DNA from: Acidimicrobiaceae bacterium
Lineage (GTDB): Bacteria > Actinomycetota > Acidimicrobiia > Acidimicrobiales > RAAP-2
Direction: 5' to 3'
DNA: 40,086 bases
Assembly: GCA_027315005.1 (NCBI GenBank)
Contig: DAHUZT010000004.1
Location: forward strand, 1-40,086
The first letter of the stretch is position 1. Each line of letters starts with the position of its first letter. A program made the position numbers and the translations under genes. This document shows, piece by piece, positions 18,357 to 27,284 of this stretch. The notes under the pieces are model-generated. The model worked only from the letters and a program-made list of their open reading frames with translations. It had not been told where the DNA came from and searched no databases.

Positions 18357-19631
18357 TCAGCTCTGAGGCGGCCTCCAACCGGCGAGATCGCGCAGACGTT
18401 GATCATTGGAGAACATTTCGACGATCGGAGACTTGATGCCGATGCGGGCCTGGATCCGTTCGACTTCGAGGACCTGGTTCCACTGCACGAGCGTGACGAC
18501 CAGACCCGACTCACCGGCCCTCGCGGTCCGCCCGGATCGGTGAAGATAGGCCTTGTGGTCTTCGGGTGGATCGAAGTGAACGACGATGTCCACCATGTCG
18601 ATGTCGAGGCCACGGGCGGCGACATCGGTCGCCACCAGAACCGGCAATTTTCCCTCATCGAAGTTCTTCAGCGCCCGCTCTCGGTTGGCCTGGCGCAAGT
18701 CACCGTGGATGGCTGCCGCCTTCACCCCTTCCTTGCGCAGCTGCTCGACGAGGCGGTCCGCGCCCCGTTTGGTGCGGACGAAGACGAGTGTCTTGTCGGA
18801 GTTCCTGCAGATGGACGCGCAGACTTTCACCCGGTCCATCTGATGCACTTCGAGGAATCGGTGCACCATGGCGTCGACCGTGGTCCGGGGTGACGCGACT
18901 TCGTGGAGCACCGGATCGGTTAGGTAGCGGCTGACCAGTCGATCGACCGCTCCGTCCAGGGTGGCCGAGAAGAGCAGCGTCTGATGGTCGCGCTCCAGCC
19001 GGCGCAGGACCCATTCGACCTGGGGCATGAAGCCCATGTCTGCCATGCGGTCGGCTTCATCGAGGACGAGTGTCTCGACCTCGGCGACAGAGAGCTCGCG
19101 CCGGTCACCAAGGTCGATGAGCCGCCCCGGTGTGGCGATCACCACATCGACGCCATGGCGCAGCTTCTTCACCTGACGCTCGATGTCGGCCCCGCCATAC
19201 ACCGCGACGACCTTCAGGCCAGCCGCATCTGCCAGGGGGGAGAGCACGTCACTCACCTGAACCGCCAGTTCGCGGGTGGGGACGAGCACCAGGGCCTTGG
19301 GCAGCCCCGGCTTGGTCGCCTTGTCTGCCATGGTGCGCTGCAGGAGCGGTACCCCGAACGCCAGCGTCTTGCCCGATCCGGTCTTGGCTTTGCCGCAGAC
19401 GTCGCGTCCGGCGAGGGCGTCGGCCACGGTCATGGCCTGGATAGAGACGGCGGTGGTGATCCCCTGGCGCTCGAGCGCCCCGACAAGGGCGGGGTCGACT
19501 CCGAGCGAGGAGAATGTGCAGCCTTCGAATCGGGAGGCTTCCTCCGCATCTACGGATGCGGTACCTGGAGGCACGGCCATTCGCTCGGCCTGATCTAAAG
19601 CAGTGGACATCGGTAGGTAGCTCGCTCTCAT
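18357..19631 (-). CDS. DEAD-box ATP-dependent RNA helicase (RhlE-like)
   Basis: This 424-residue protein unwinds RNA duplexes and probably helps ribosome assembly or mRNA decay. All core motifs are visible: Q motif (GITTAVSIQ), I AKTGSGKT (82-89), Ia PTRELA (118-123), Ib TPGR (167-170), II DEAD (191-194), III SAT (222-224), IV VFVRTK, V VATDVAARGLDI (332-343) and VI HRSGRTAR (364-371). The C-terminal extension is short, about 50 residues, with no RNA-binding domain or RG-rich tail. ATG 19629-19631 has GAGA about 6 nt upstream; ATG 19608-19610 is the alternative. Two strong hairpins lie 12-53 nt upstream of the start in its own mRNA, which could make translation sensitive to RNA structure. Confidence 0.95.
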   Translation of the reverse strand: MRASYLPMSTALDQAERMAVPPGTASVDAEEASRFEGCTFSSLGVDPALVGALERQGITTAVSIQAMTVADALAGRDVCGKAKTGSGKTLAFGVPLLQRTMADKATKPGLPKALVLVPTRELAVQVSDVLSPLADAAGLKVVAVYGGADIERQVKKLRHGVDVVIATPGRLIDLGDRRELSVAEVETLVLDEADRMADMGFMPQVEWVLRRLERDHQTLLFSATLDGAVDRLVSRYLTDPVLHEVASPRTTVDAMVHRFLEVHQMDRVKVCASICRNSDKTLVFVRTKRGADRLVEQLRKEGVKAAAIHGDLRQANRERALKNFDEGKLPVLVATDVAARGLDIDMVDIVVHFDPPEDHKAYLHRSGRTARAGESGLVVTLVQWNQVLEVERIQARIGIKSPIVEMFSNDQRLRDLAGWRPPQS

Positions 19632-19960
19632 CTGTTCTCAGAGGCCGGACTCCGGCCGTGGCCGGCGACCGTCCTTCGGTCGCCGTACGCGCGTTGGGTA
19701 CGGGCGTCTGCGGGCCCGCCTCGGGCCACCCAAGTCGGACGGACCGACCTGGAGAACAAGATGAGGAAGACCCCGGCAGCAGGACCTGCTGCCCTGCCAC
19801 GCGGTCCATTGTACCTGGAAACCCGCCCGATCGGGTCGGAGCCCCTGGATGACACCGACTCGCCCGTGTGCCATCGTGGAAACGGGGCCCAGCGGGCATC
19901 CGACCGGGGGCCGGGTCGAGCCCAGCCCATAGGCGCCAATGGACCGAAAGGACGATCAGC
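19632..19960. other. Intergenic region between divergent helicase and bcp genes
   Basis: This is 329 bp with no credible gene. The helicase side carries two GC-rich hairpins. The bcp side ends with AAAGGA about 9 nt before its GTG. No convincing promoter hexamers were seen for either gene. Short frames across the gap lack conserved features. Confidence 0.5.
19643..19684 (-). promoter_or_regulatory. Two consecutive hairpins in the helicase mRNA leader
   Basis: Hairpin 1: GGCCGGA (19643-19649) pairs with TCCGGCC (19651-19657). Hairpin 2: GGCGACCG (19664-19671) pairs perfectly with CGGTCGCC (19677-19684) around a 5-nt loop. Both lie just upstream of the helicase start on the minus strand. They might form a structured leader or be part of the promoter region; position is the only evidence for a regulatory role. 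Confidence 0.4.
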
Positions 19961-20425
19961 GTGGGAAAACTCACCGTCGGCGACAAAGCGCCGGCCTTCA
20001 GCCTGCCGGACCAGGACGGCAACACCGTCTCCTTGGAGGACTACTCCGGCCGGCCGGTCGTCGTGTACTTCTATCCGAAGGACGACACGCCGGGATGCAC
20101 CAAGGAGGCCTGCCAGTTCAACGACAATCTCGATGCCTTCTCCCGAGCAGGGGCGCTCGTACTCGGCATCTCCGCCGATGCTGCCGAAAGGCACCGCAAG
20201 TTCCAGGACAAGTACGGACTCGCGTTTCCGCTCCTCACCGATGCCGACCATGCCGTCGGCGAGGCCTACGGGTCCTGGGGCGAAAAGACCCTCTACGGGA
20301 AGAAGACCATCGGGGTCATCCGCTCGACCTTCCTGATCGGTGCCGACGGCGGCGTCGCCCGCGCCTGGTACAACGTACGGGCCGACGGCCACGCTGCAAA
20401 GGTGCTGGCAGAACTCGACCGCTGA
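19961..20425 (+). CDS. bcp: Thioredoxin-dependent thiol peroxidase, Bcp type
   Basis: The protein has 154 residues from GTG 19961, preceded by AAAGGA about 9 nt upstream; earlier in-frame codons encode low-quality sequence. It detoxifies hydroperoxides. The peroxidatic and resolving cysteines are C46 and C51 in DDTPGCTKEACQF, the PrxQ/Bcp CxxxxC form. VGDKAPAFSLPDQDG, the conserved LGISADAAERHRKFQ and the GEKTLYGKKTIGVIRSTFLI segment match Bcp closely, better than the other peroxiredoxin at 10668. The length is typical. It stands alone on its strand before the FrhB-like gene, 122 bp away. Confidence 0.95.
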   Translation: MGKLTVGDKAPAFSLPDQDGNTVSLEDYSGRPVVVYFYPKDDTPGCTKEACQFNDNLDAFSRAGALVLGISADAAERHRKFQDKYGLAFPLLTDADHAVGEAYGSWGEKTLYGKKTIGVIRSTFLIGADGGVARAWYNVRADGHAAKVLAELDR

Positions 20426-20547
20426 GGCGGGTCGGGCGTGCAATGAACCGCTCGGCCTCGGGAGGCTCGGGCACCGAAGGCTGGCTCGCGCGGGTGGCAG
20501 ATGGTGCGCTGATCGACCGCTCCCGGCGTGGTCGATAGGGTTGAGCC

Positions 20548-21672
20548 ATGCCCCCCGAAAAGCCTCATTGGGCCGAGCTGTTCACCGAGGTCGTCACTTC
20601 CGGGCTGTGCACGGGTTGCGCGGCCTGCATCGTGGCCTGCCCGTACGACGTCCTCTCCTACGACGACTCGGGGGGCCGCTACAGGCCCTTTCACATCGAT
20701 GCCGATGGTGGCCCCGAAACCTGCACCCACGGGATCAAGGGATGCACCATGTGCACCCGGGCCTGCCCCCGCTTCCGCCTCTGGGAGCCCGAGATCGAAA
20801 CCCACCTCTTCGGAAGGGAGCGAACGGCCGAAGAGGTGGCCGGAGTCTGCTCGGACACCCTCCTCGTCCGGGCCACCGATCCAGAGGTTCAGCGCCAAGG
20901 TCAGGACGGTGGCCTGGTCTCGGCGCTCTTGATCTGGGCTCTCGAGCACGACGTCATCGATGCGGCGCTGGTGTCGATCCTCGAAGGTGACGGAACTACC
21001 TGGAAGGCCGTCCCGGGGGTGGCCACCTCCCGAGCCGAGGTGCTCGCGGCAGCCGGTTCGCGCTACACGTACTCGGCCAACACCCTCGCCTACCCAAAGG
21101 CCCTCGAGGGAGGTGCCGAGCGCATTGCACTGGTGGGCATGGGGTGCCAGGCGTCCGCTCCACCCATCATGAAGGCCCGCAAGGCGGGGAAGATCGCCCG
21201 GCGCCTGTCGTTTACCATCGGCCTGATGTGCTCGAAGACGTTCGATGACGCCATCTTCCCCGAACTGTTCGAAGCCAGATACGGCATCGGTCGAGCAGAG
21301 ATCGAGAAGATGAACATCAAAGGGGTGTTCCAGGTCTGGACCCGCGACGGTGCCTACCACGAGATCCCACTGAAGGAAGCGCACGCCTGGACCCGGGAGG
21401 GCTGCACGTCCTGCCCAGACTTCGCCGCCGAGCACGCCGACATCGCCACCGGGGGGATCGGCGCCTTCGACGACTGGACCTTGACCATCGTTCGGACCCA
21501 GCAGGGTCGGGAGATCCTGGATGGGATGATCGCCGACGGAACGGTGGAGACCAGACCCGGGGATGACGACCCGGGAGCGATCGCCCTTCTCCACCGTTTG
21601 GCCCGAGTCAGCCGCAGGCGCTGGCCGGAGACAGCCGTCCCCATGCCTCGCCGCCTGCCCTCCCCCTCCTGA
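20548..21672 (+). CDS. F420-dependent oxidoreductase beta-subunit-like Fe-S protein (FrhB/FdhB family)
   Basis: The protein has 374 residues from ATG 20548. The N-terminus is a ferredoxin-like domain with C21, C24, C27 and C31 (CTGCAACIVACP), then C59, C66, C69 and C73 (CTMCTRACP), enough for two [4Fe-4S] clusters. The rest matches the coenzyme F420 hydrogenase/dehydrogenase beta subunit N- and C-terminal domains: GQDGGLVSALLIWAL, the GMGCQASAPPIMKA segment and CTSCPDFAAEHADI with two further cysteines. Family members bind FAD and pass electrons between F420H2 and Fe-S partners. No hydrogenase or formate dehydrogenase subunits are adjacent, so it is an orphan whose partner is unknown. It supports F420 use by this organism. 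Confidence 0.88.
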   Translation: MPPEKPHWAELFTEVVTSGLCTGCAACIVACPYDVLSYDDSGGRYRPFHIDADGGPETCTHGIKGCTMCTRACPRFRLWEPEIETHLFGRERTAEEVAGVCSDTLLVRATDPEVQRQGQDGGLVSALLIWALEHDVIDAALVSILEGDGTTWKAVPGVATSRAEVLAAAGSRYTYSANTLAYPKALEGGAERIALVGMGCQASAPPIMKARKAGKIARRLSFTIGLMCSKTFDDAIFPELFEARYGIGRAEIEKMNIKGVFQVWTRDGAYHEIPLKEAHAWTREGCTSCPDFAAEHADIATGGIGAFDDWTLTIVRTQQGREILDGMIADGTVETRPGDDDPGAIALLHRLARVSRRRWPETAVPMPRRLPSPS

Positions 21673-21893
21673 AGGGCACTTCGAAGTCGGCAACCCGCGA
21701 GGCCACCAGCTCCAGGCCACCAGGTTCAGAATTGACTAAGAATCATCCCGACGTGGTTCTTCGCGAGGCTTGGTCGGCACCGGACCACCTAATCTGAGGC
21801 GTCGGTGACCGATCGGCGGCCCGCGGCCGACCGGCGACCCGACCGAGAGACCGCCGTCCCGGTGATGCGGGCTGAACTCTGGAGGACGTGAAG

Positions 21894-24260
21894 GTGTTCG
21901 CCGCCATCGGACGGTTCAGCGTTCGCCACCGTTGGTCGATCATCCTCGCCTGGATCGTGGGTGCTTTCGTCGTGGTTTCGATGCTCCCCTCGCTATCGAG
22001 CGTCGAGAAGAGCAGCGGTTCGAACTTCTTACCTTCTGACGCACCGAGCGTGGTGGCCGGCAAACTGAATGCCACCTTCGGTTCGACGACGGTCACGACA
22101 CTGGTGGCGGCTACAAGGGGCGGTGCGCTCACACCGGCGGACAATGCCGTCATCGACCGGGTGGAGCAGGCCATGAAGTCGATCCCCCATGTGTCCGCTG
22201 TCGTGGACCAGGGAAGCTCCTCCAACCACAGGGCCCGGAGGGCACTGGTGGAGATCGATCTCCCACAATCGGCTGCCAGCAAGCGACTCGTCGCCGTAGT
22301 CGACGGCCTGCGCTCGACCTTCGTCACGTCAGGAGCACCGACCGGGCTCGTCTTTCATCTGACTGGCGGAGTGGCCGCTTCGGTCGACTCCCAGAACCAG
22401 AGCACCCACACGGCGGTGCTCACCGAGCTCCTGTCGGTGCTGTTCATCATCTCCTTGCTGTTCTTGACCTTCCGTGCCCTGCTCGCCCCCTTCGTCGCCC
22501 TCCTCCCGTCGGTCGTCGCGATGGTGGTCGCCGGTCCGCTCATCGCACTGTCCACCCGCGTCGGCGTTCAAGTGTCGGATCTCACCCCCATCCTCCTGAC
22601 CGTGGTGCTACTGGGCGCAGGAACCGACTACGGCCTATTCCTCATCTTTAGGCTGCGAGAGGAGATCAGGCGGGGTCGGAGTGTCCACGACGCGGTGGCC
22701 GTCTCGGTCTGCAAGGTAGGTGAGTCGATCACCTTCTCCGGATTGACCGTCATGGGGGCGCTGGCAACTGTGGCCATCGCCACCTTCGGCCTCTACCGGG
22801 GACTGGGACCGGCACTCGCCATCGGAATCGCCATCGCCCTCATCGCGAACCTGACACTGCTCCCGGCTCTACTGACCGTCCTGGGTACCAGCGTCTTCTG
22901 GCCACGAATCCCCGCGAGCGGGCAGCGAGGCAGAGGGACCTGGGGAGCGATCGCGGGCAAGGTCGTCGGTCGACCGGTCCTCACCCTGATCCTCGGCCTG
23001 GTATTCCTGGGTGGCCTCGCTGCCTCGATGGTCGCATACACACCATCCGGATTCGGCAGCCAGGGACCCCCGGCCTCGTCGGACTCGGGCCGGGGCCAGG
23101 CAATCCTGATGAAGGATTTTCCGACCGCCGGAGCCGACTCGGCTGTAGTGCTGTTCCGACTCCCCATCTCGGTGTGGAACGAGCCCCAGGTGCTGGCGGG
23201 TGCCGCGCGCGGCCTGCGGCGCACAGCCGGGCTCGCCTCGGTCACCGGCGCCCTCAATCCCGACGGAGGTTCGGTCGGGGCCGACACCTTGGCCGCGGCC
23301 CACCAGCAGCTTGCACGGTACGGCCCGGCGGCTCGATTGGGAGACCTGCCACCACCAGGATCAGCGGTGCCGCCTGCCACCTGGAACGCCTACCGCGACT
23401 CGACCCAGTACATCAGCGCCGACGGTCGGACCATTCGCTACGACGTGTCACTGACCGCCGGACCAGCAAGCAGCACGGCCGCCGCACGGTCCATCCCTCG
23501 GATCCGGACTTCGATCTCCCGGATCGCCCGGCAGATCGGGGCGACCTCGAACGGTATCCACGGTAACGCTTCCTCGGCGGCGGACATCGGCTCCATCTCG
23601 GGACAGGATCTCGCCACCATCATCCCCATCGTCCTCATCGTCCTGGCTGTGCTGCTCGCGATCGTTCTCAGAAGTCTCATTGCACCCTGGTACCTGGTGG
23701 CAAGTGTCGGTCTGTCCTATCTCGCTTCGCTTGGCTTCGCCGTCCTCGTCTTCGAGCTCGTCGGGGGGCACGGGGGAATCAATTTCGTCCTCCCCTTCTT
23801 CATGTTCATCTTCATCATGGCTCTCGGTCAGGACTACAACATCCTCGTGATGACCCGAATACGCGAAGAGGCGCACCACGCTCCCATCGCCGTCGCCGTC
23901 CGCCGGGCAATGGAGTCGACCGGTACCACCGTGACGTCGGCGGGCTTGATTCTGGCCGGTACCTTCGGGGTCCTCACCGCAACCGGCGACACCCAGGTCC
24001 AAGAGATCGGGCTCGGGTTGGCCGCGGGCATCCTGCTCGACACCTTCTTCGTCCGGACACTGCTCGTACCCTCCGTCGCCGTCCTCCTCGGCCGTTGGAA
24101 CTGGTGGCCATCGAAGCTCTCCGGCGAGGACGCCGGTGAGGGCGGTCAGCCGCCGCTCGACGGCAGCGACGGTCCCCGTCCGGACTGCGACCGCGACGCG
24201 GCCTCACCGGTCGCGGTGGAGGATCCGAGCGAGCGAACCCTCGCCGGGGTCCGACCCTAA
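21894..24260 (+). CDS. MMPL-family RND-type membrane exporter
   Basis: The protein has 788 residues from GTG 21894, which has GGAGG 8 nt upstream; GTG 21888 is also in frame but only 2 nt from that site. It has two halves, each with a large extracellular loop and about five or six helices, with one helix near the N-terminus (WSIILAWIVGAFVVVSML). Both proton-relay Asp-Tyr pairs are present: LGAGTDYGLFLIFRLREE in the first half and MALGQDYNILVMTRIREE in the second. The family moves lipids, siderophores or drugs out of actinobacterial cells by proton antiport. The acidic, Ser/Pro-rich C-terminal tail of ~60 residues is cytoplasmic. No lipid-synthesis genes adjoin it, so the cargo is open. Confidence 0.92.
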   Translation: MFAAIGRFSVRHRWSIILAWIVGAFVVVSMLPSLSSVEKSSGSNFLPSDAPSVVAGKLNATFGSTTVTTLVAATRGGALTPADNAVIDRVEQAMKSIPHVSAVVDQGSSSNHRARRALVEIDLPQSAASKRLVAVVDGLRSTFVTSGAPTGLVFHLTGGVAASVDSQNQSTHTAVLTELLSVLFIISLLFLTFRALLAPFVALLPSVVAMVVAGPLIALSTRVGVQVSDLTPILLTVVLLGAGTDYGLFLIFRLREEIRRGRSVHDAVAVSVCKVGESITFSGLTVMGALATVAIATFGLYRGLGPALAIGIAIALIANLTLLPALLTVLGTSVFWPRIPASGQRGRGTWGAIAGKVVGRPVLTLILGLVFLGGLAASMVAYTPSGFGSQGPPASSDSGRGQAILMKDFPTAGADSAVVLFRLPISVWNEPQVLAGAARGLRRTAGLASVTGALNPDGGSVGADTLAAAHQQLARYGPAARLGDLPPPGSAVPPATWNAYRDSTQYISADGRTIRYDVSLTAGPASSTAAARSIPRIRTSISRIARQIGATSNGIHGNASSAADIGSISGQDLATIIPIVLIVLAVLLAIVLRSLIAPWYLVASVGLSYLASLGFAVLVFELVGGHGGINFVLPFFMFIFIMALGQDYNILVMTRIREEAHHAPIAVAVRRAMESTGTTVTSAGLILAGTFGVLTATGDTQVQEIGLGLAAGILLDTFFVRTLLVPSVAVLLGRWNWWPSKLSGEDAGEGGQPPLDGSDGPRPDCDRDAASPVAVEDPSERTLAGVRP

Positions 24261-24307
24261 GGCCGACTCGCCGGAACCTGGTGCCCGGACGAGTACGGTG
24301 AACGGCC

Positions 24308-24991
24308 GTGGCCCCGCAATCCTCCCGGAAGAACCGTCCTACGACGATCCTGCTGATCCGGCACGGCCTGACCCCGACAACGGGGACGGTCCTGCCGGGA
24401 CGGGCTCCCGGACTGCACCTATCGCCCGATGGCGAGGCGCAAGCCGAGGGTGTCGCCGACCGGATCGCCGCACTCGGTCAGCCGGCAACGGAGGCCGGTC
24501 GCAGGCTCCGGACACCGCTCGTGGCGGTGTACACGTCTCCCCTCGAACGGGCGGCCGAGACGGCCAAGCCGATCGCCCGGCGCCTCGGTCTGAGGGTCCG
24601 CACCGAGCGGGGACTGTCCGAGTGCGACTTCGGGGAATGGACCGGTGCCCGACTGTCCCAGCTGGCGAAGAAGCCGTCGTGGGTCGAGGTCCAGCGTCGC
24701 CCGGTCGGATTCCGATTCCCTGGTGGGGAGTCGTTCCTCGAGATGCAGTCACGGATGGTCGAGACGCTCGGTCGCCTCGTGGATCGGCATCCGGGAGCAG
24801 TCATCGCCGCCGTCTCGCACGCCGACCCGATCAAGGCCGCGCTGGCAACCGCAGCCGGCATCCATCTCGATCTCTTCCAGCGGCTGGTCGTCCAACCCTG
24901 CTCGGTGTCGGCCATCACCCACACTGAGAGCGGTCCACATGTCCTTTGCATGAATTCGACCGCCTCGTTGACGGAGTTGGCCATCGCGTGA
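24308..24991 (+). CDS. Histidine phosphatase, MSMEG_4193 family
   Basis: The protein has 227 residues from GTG 24308. The phosphoglycerate-mutase-like fold is shown by LLIRHG (R18, H19, the phospho-acceptor), the acid ECDFGEWTG near 105, and the second His171 in VSHADPIKAALA. The TSPLERAAETA helix provides another phosphate-binding Arg. This subfamily (TIGR03848, by my recollection) is nearly always found with DUF3090 and an SCO1664-like protein, and exactly that order follows here. The natural substrate is not known; a mutase role is unlikely. Its TGA overlaps the GTG of the next gene by 4 bp, so the three genes are translationally coupled. Confidence 0.9.
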   Translation: MAPQSSRKNRPTTILLIRHGLTPTTGTVLPGRAPGLHLSPDGEAQAEGVADRIAALGQPATEAGRRLRTPLVAVYTSPLERAAETAKPIARRLGLRVRTERGLSECDFGEWTGARLSQLAKKPSWVEVQRRPVGFRFPGGESFLEMQSRMVETLGRLVDRHPGAVIAAVSHADPIKAALATAAGIHLDLFQRLVVQPCSVSAITHTESGPHVLCMNSTASLTELAIA

Positions 24992-25485
24992 ACGACGGTC
25001 ATGACCTCCCTGCACCCGACCGGATCGTGGTGGCCACGATCGGTCCGCCCGGGCAGAGGCTCTTCCTCCTCCAGTGCCGGCAGGGACCGACCGTGCTCAC
25101 CCTGAAGATCGAGAAGCAGCAGGTGGCGATCGTGGCCGAGTACCTGGCCCGGATCGTCAAGAATGAGCAACGGCCAGGCCACCTCCCCGATCCCGCACCG
25201 CTCGAGGAGCCAACCGAGCCGGCCTGGGTGATCGGTACCATCGGTGTCTCCTACGACCCAACCGAAGATCGGATCGTCCTCGTCGTCGAGGAGCAGGTGG
25301 CCGAAGGCGAAAGCGGAGCCATCGCCCGCCTATCCATCTCCCGGGAGCAGGCTGCCGCCCTTGCCATCCAGGCCACAGCCCTGGTCGAGGCGGGCCGTCC
25401 CCCCTGTCCTCTGTGCGGTTCTCCCCTCGATCCGTCGGGCCACGAGTGCCCCCGAACCAACGGTCACCGGCCACCGGTCGTGTGA
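24988..25485 (+). CDS. DUF3090-family protein with C-terminal zinc-ribbon-like motif
   Basis: The protein has 165 residues from GTG 24988 (GTGA overlap with the phosphatase stop); the open frame extending upstream overlaps that gene. The body is a beta-rich domain with VATIGPPGQRLFLLQCR, LKIEKQQVAIVAEYLARIV and WVIGTIGVSYDPTEDRIVLVVEE. It ends with CPLCGSPLDPSGHECPRTNGH, a Cys/His cluster that looks like a small zinc ribbon. The family is actinobacterial and of unknown biochemical function. The conserved gene order with a phosphatase and a kinase-fold protein suggests a shared phosphorylation-linked role, which is inference. Confidence 0.9.
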   Translation: MNDGHDLPAPDRIVVATIGPPGQRLFLLQCRQGPTVLTLKIEKQQVAIVAEYLARIVKNEQRPGHLPDPAPLEEPTEPAWVIGTIGVSYDPTEDRIVLVVEEQVAEGESGAIARLSISREQAAALAIQATALVEAGRPPCPLCGSPLDPSGHECPRTNGHRPPVV

Positions 25486-26246
25486 AGGGCTGGAACCGAA
25501 AGACCGGTCCCCGCTTGGCGGTGGCCGGCGAGCGACTCTCCTCAGGTGAACTGCAGGTCGTCGGGCGACTCCCGTGGAGCTCGAATCTGACCTTCCTGGT
25601 GTCGATCGATGAAGACCCCGAGCGGTCGCCCGATGCCGAACCGGCCGACGGCCAGCTCTTCGGGGTCTACAAGCCGGGCAGGGGCGAGCGGTCCCTTTGG
25701 GACTTTCCGGGCGGCCTCTACCGGCGTGAGGTGGCCGCCTACGAGCTCTCGGTGGCACTGGGCTGGGACATCGTCCCGCCCACCGTGTTGCGGGATGATG
25801 CCCCGCTCGGCCCGGGGTCGGTACAGCTCTTCGTCGACGCAGATTACGAACGGCACTATTTCACCCTCTTCGAGGAGGGAGAGCATGACAGCCTGCTGCA
25901 GGCGGTCTGCGCCTTCGACGTCGCCGCCAACAATGCCGATCGCAAGTCAGGGCATGTGCTTTCCGACCGGGAGACCGGGATCTGGGCCATCGACCACGGG
26001 TTGTGCTTCCACTGGCAGCCCAAACTGCGCACGGTCGTGTGGGACTACTCCGGTGACGCCATCCCCGAGCATCTGCTCATCGATCTGAACCGCGCAGCGG
26101 GCGATCTCCCCGATGCCGTAAGTCGGCACCTCGAACGCCGGGAACGGGCAGCCCTGCTGAGCCGGATCGCCGCCATGGTCGACTGTGCGACGTTCCCCGA
26201 ACCGGCCGAGGGTGACCGCCCTCCGTATCCCTGGCCTTTGGTCTGA
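25482..26246 (+). CDS. SCO1664-family protein with PI3/4-kinase-like fold
   Basis: The protein has 254 residues from GTG 25482, overlapping the DUF3090 stop by 4 bp. An N-lobe with [11 protein letters not shown] (K64 as the likely ATP-binding Lys) and [12 protein letters not shown] (Glu83) is followed by a C-lobe. That lobe has [16 protein letters not shown], a D-x-x-x-N-A-D-R-K catalytic-loop-like motif, and [10 protein letters not shown], a DHG motif in the place of DFG. This resembles phosphatidylinositol-kinase-like and HipA-type folds. Substrate and activity are not established to my knowledge. Being the last gene of the phosphatase-DUF3090 trio, it might phosphorylate what the first gene product dephosphorylates; that is a hypothesis only. 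Confidence 0.87.
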   Translation: MKGWNRKTGPRLAVAGERLSSGELQVVGRLPWSSNLTFLVSIDEDPERSPDAEPADGQLFGVYKPGRGERSLWDFPGGLYRREVAAYELSVALGWDIVPPTVLRDDAPLGPGSVQLFVDADYERHYFTLFEEGEHDSLLQAVCAFDVAANNADRKSGHVLSDRETGIWAIDHGLCFHWQPKLRTVVWDYSGDAIPEHLLIDLNRAAGDLPDAVSRHLERRERAALLSRIAAMVDCATFPEPAEGDRPPYPWPLV

Positions 26247-26289
26247 CCGCAGTGGCAGCCGCTCGTAGGCCGACCGCCAGAGGCACTTC

Positions 26290-27261
26290 TCAGCCCTTCG
26301 CCTTGAGCCCCTCGATGAGCGCCGGCAGCACCTTGTGCACGTCTCCGACGATGCCGAGGTCGGCCACCGAGAAGATGGGGGCGTCCTGGTCCTTGTTCAC
26401 GGCCACGATGTTCTTCGAGTTCTTCATCCCGACCAGGTGCTGGGTGGCACCGGAGATCCCGCAGGCCAGGTAGACCGTGGGCTTGACCGTCTTACCGGTC
26501 TGACCCACCTGGTGGGAGTAAGGCACCCAGCCGGCGTCCACGATTGCCCGGCTGGCTCCAGCGGCCCCCTTGAGCAACCTTGCCAGCTCTTCGATGAGCG
26601 GATATTGGTCCGCGTCCCCGAGTCCCCGACCACCGGACACCACGACGGCGGCCTCGTCCAGCTTGGGCCCACTGCGCTCCTCGACATGGCGATCGACGAT
26701 CCGGGCGGCATTGCTCGAACCGAGCTGGCCGACTGGAAGCGACTCGACGGCGGCGGGGCCGCCACCGGATGGCTCTGCCGGAAACGACTTGGCCCGCACC
26801 ACGAAGAGCGCTGGACCTTCGTCGACGAATCGGGCGGTCAGAACCTGACTCCCCCCGAAGATGGCATGCTTCGATGCGAGTCCACCTTCGGCCTCCACCA
26901 GGTCGACCACGTTGGTCAGGACCGGTCGATCGAGCTTCGCCGACAACCGGGCGGCGACATCACGTCCGTCGTAGGTCGCAGGGAACAGGACCGCGTCGGG
27001 TCCGTTTCCCGCGGTGACTGCGGCGGCCATGGCAGACGCCACGGGGACGCCGGGGAGGGCTCCGCCCAGATCACCGACATTGCGGACGGTGGTTGCGCCG
27101 TAGTCGCCCAGGGTGCCGGCAACCTCCGCGGTGACATCCCCGTAGGTGACGGCTTCGACGGTTGTGGCCAGCGATCGGGCCTGGGTGAGCAGTTCGAGCG
27201 AGGTGGAGATCGGAGCCCCGTCGTTCACTTCAGCGAGGACCCACACCGTTTCGACAGTCAT
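26290..27261 (-). CDS. etfA: Electron transfer flavoprotein alpha subunit
   Basis: The protein has 323 residues from ATG 27259-27261. With EtfB it takes electrons from acyl-CoA dehydrogenases and related flavoenzymes and passes them to the respiratory chain. The C-terminal FAD domain carries the signature [20 protein letters not shown] followed by [20 protein letters not shown] and [15 protein letters not shown] are other FAD contacts. The N-terminal domain (~1-190) matches the ETF alpha/beta fold. It lies 23 bp downstream of etfB on the same strand, the standard actinobacterial order. It ends 43 bp from the convergent SCO1664-like gene. Confidence 0.96.
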   Translation of the reverse strand: MTVETVWVLAEVNDGAPISTSLELLTQARSLATTVEAVTYGDVTAEVAGTLGDYGATTVRNVGDLGGALPGVPVASAMAAAVTAGNGPDAVLFPATYDGRDVAARLSAKLDRPVLTNVVDLVEAEGGLASKHAIFGGSQVLTARFVDEGPALFVVRAKSFPAEPSGGGPAAVESLPVGQLGSSNAARIVDRHVEERSGPKLDEAAVVVSGGRGLGDADQYPLIEELARLLKGAAGASRAIVDAGWVPYSHQVGQTGKTVKPTVYLACGISGATQHLVGMKNSKNIVAVNKDQDAPIFSVADLGIVGDVHKVLPALIEGLKAKG

Positions 27262-27284
27262 GTTCTTTGGTTCTCCTACCGGAC

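Noticed and set aside
20293..21720. A 475-residue minus-strand open frame over the bcp-FrhB genes
   Set aside because: It is antisense to two well-supported genes and has no conserved motif.
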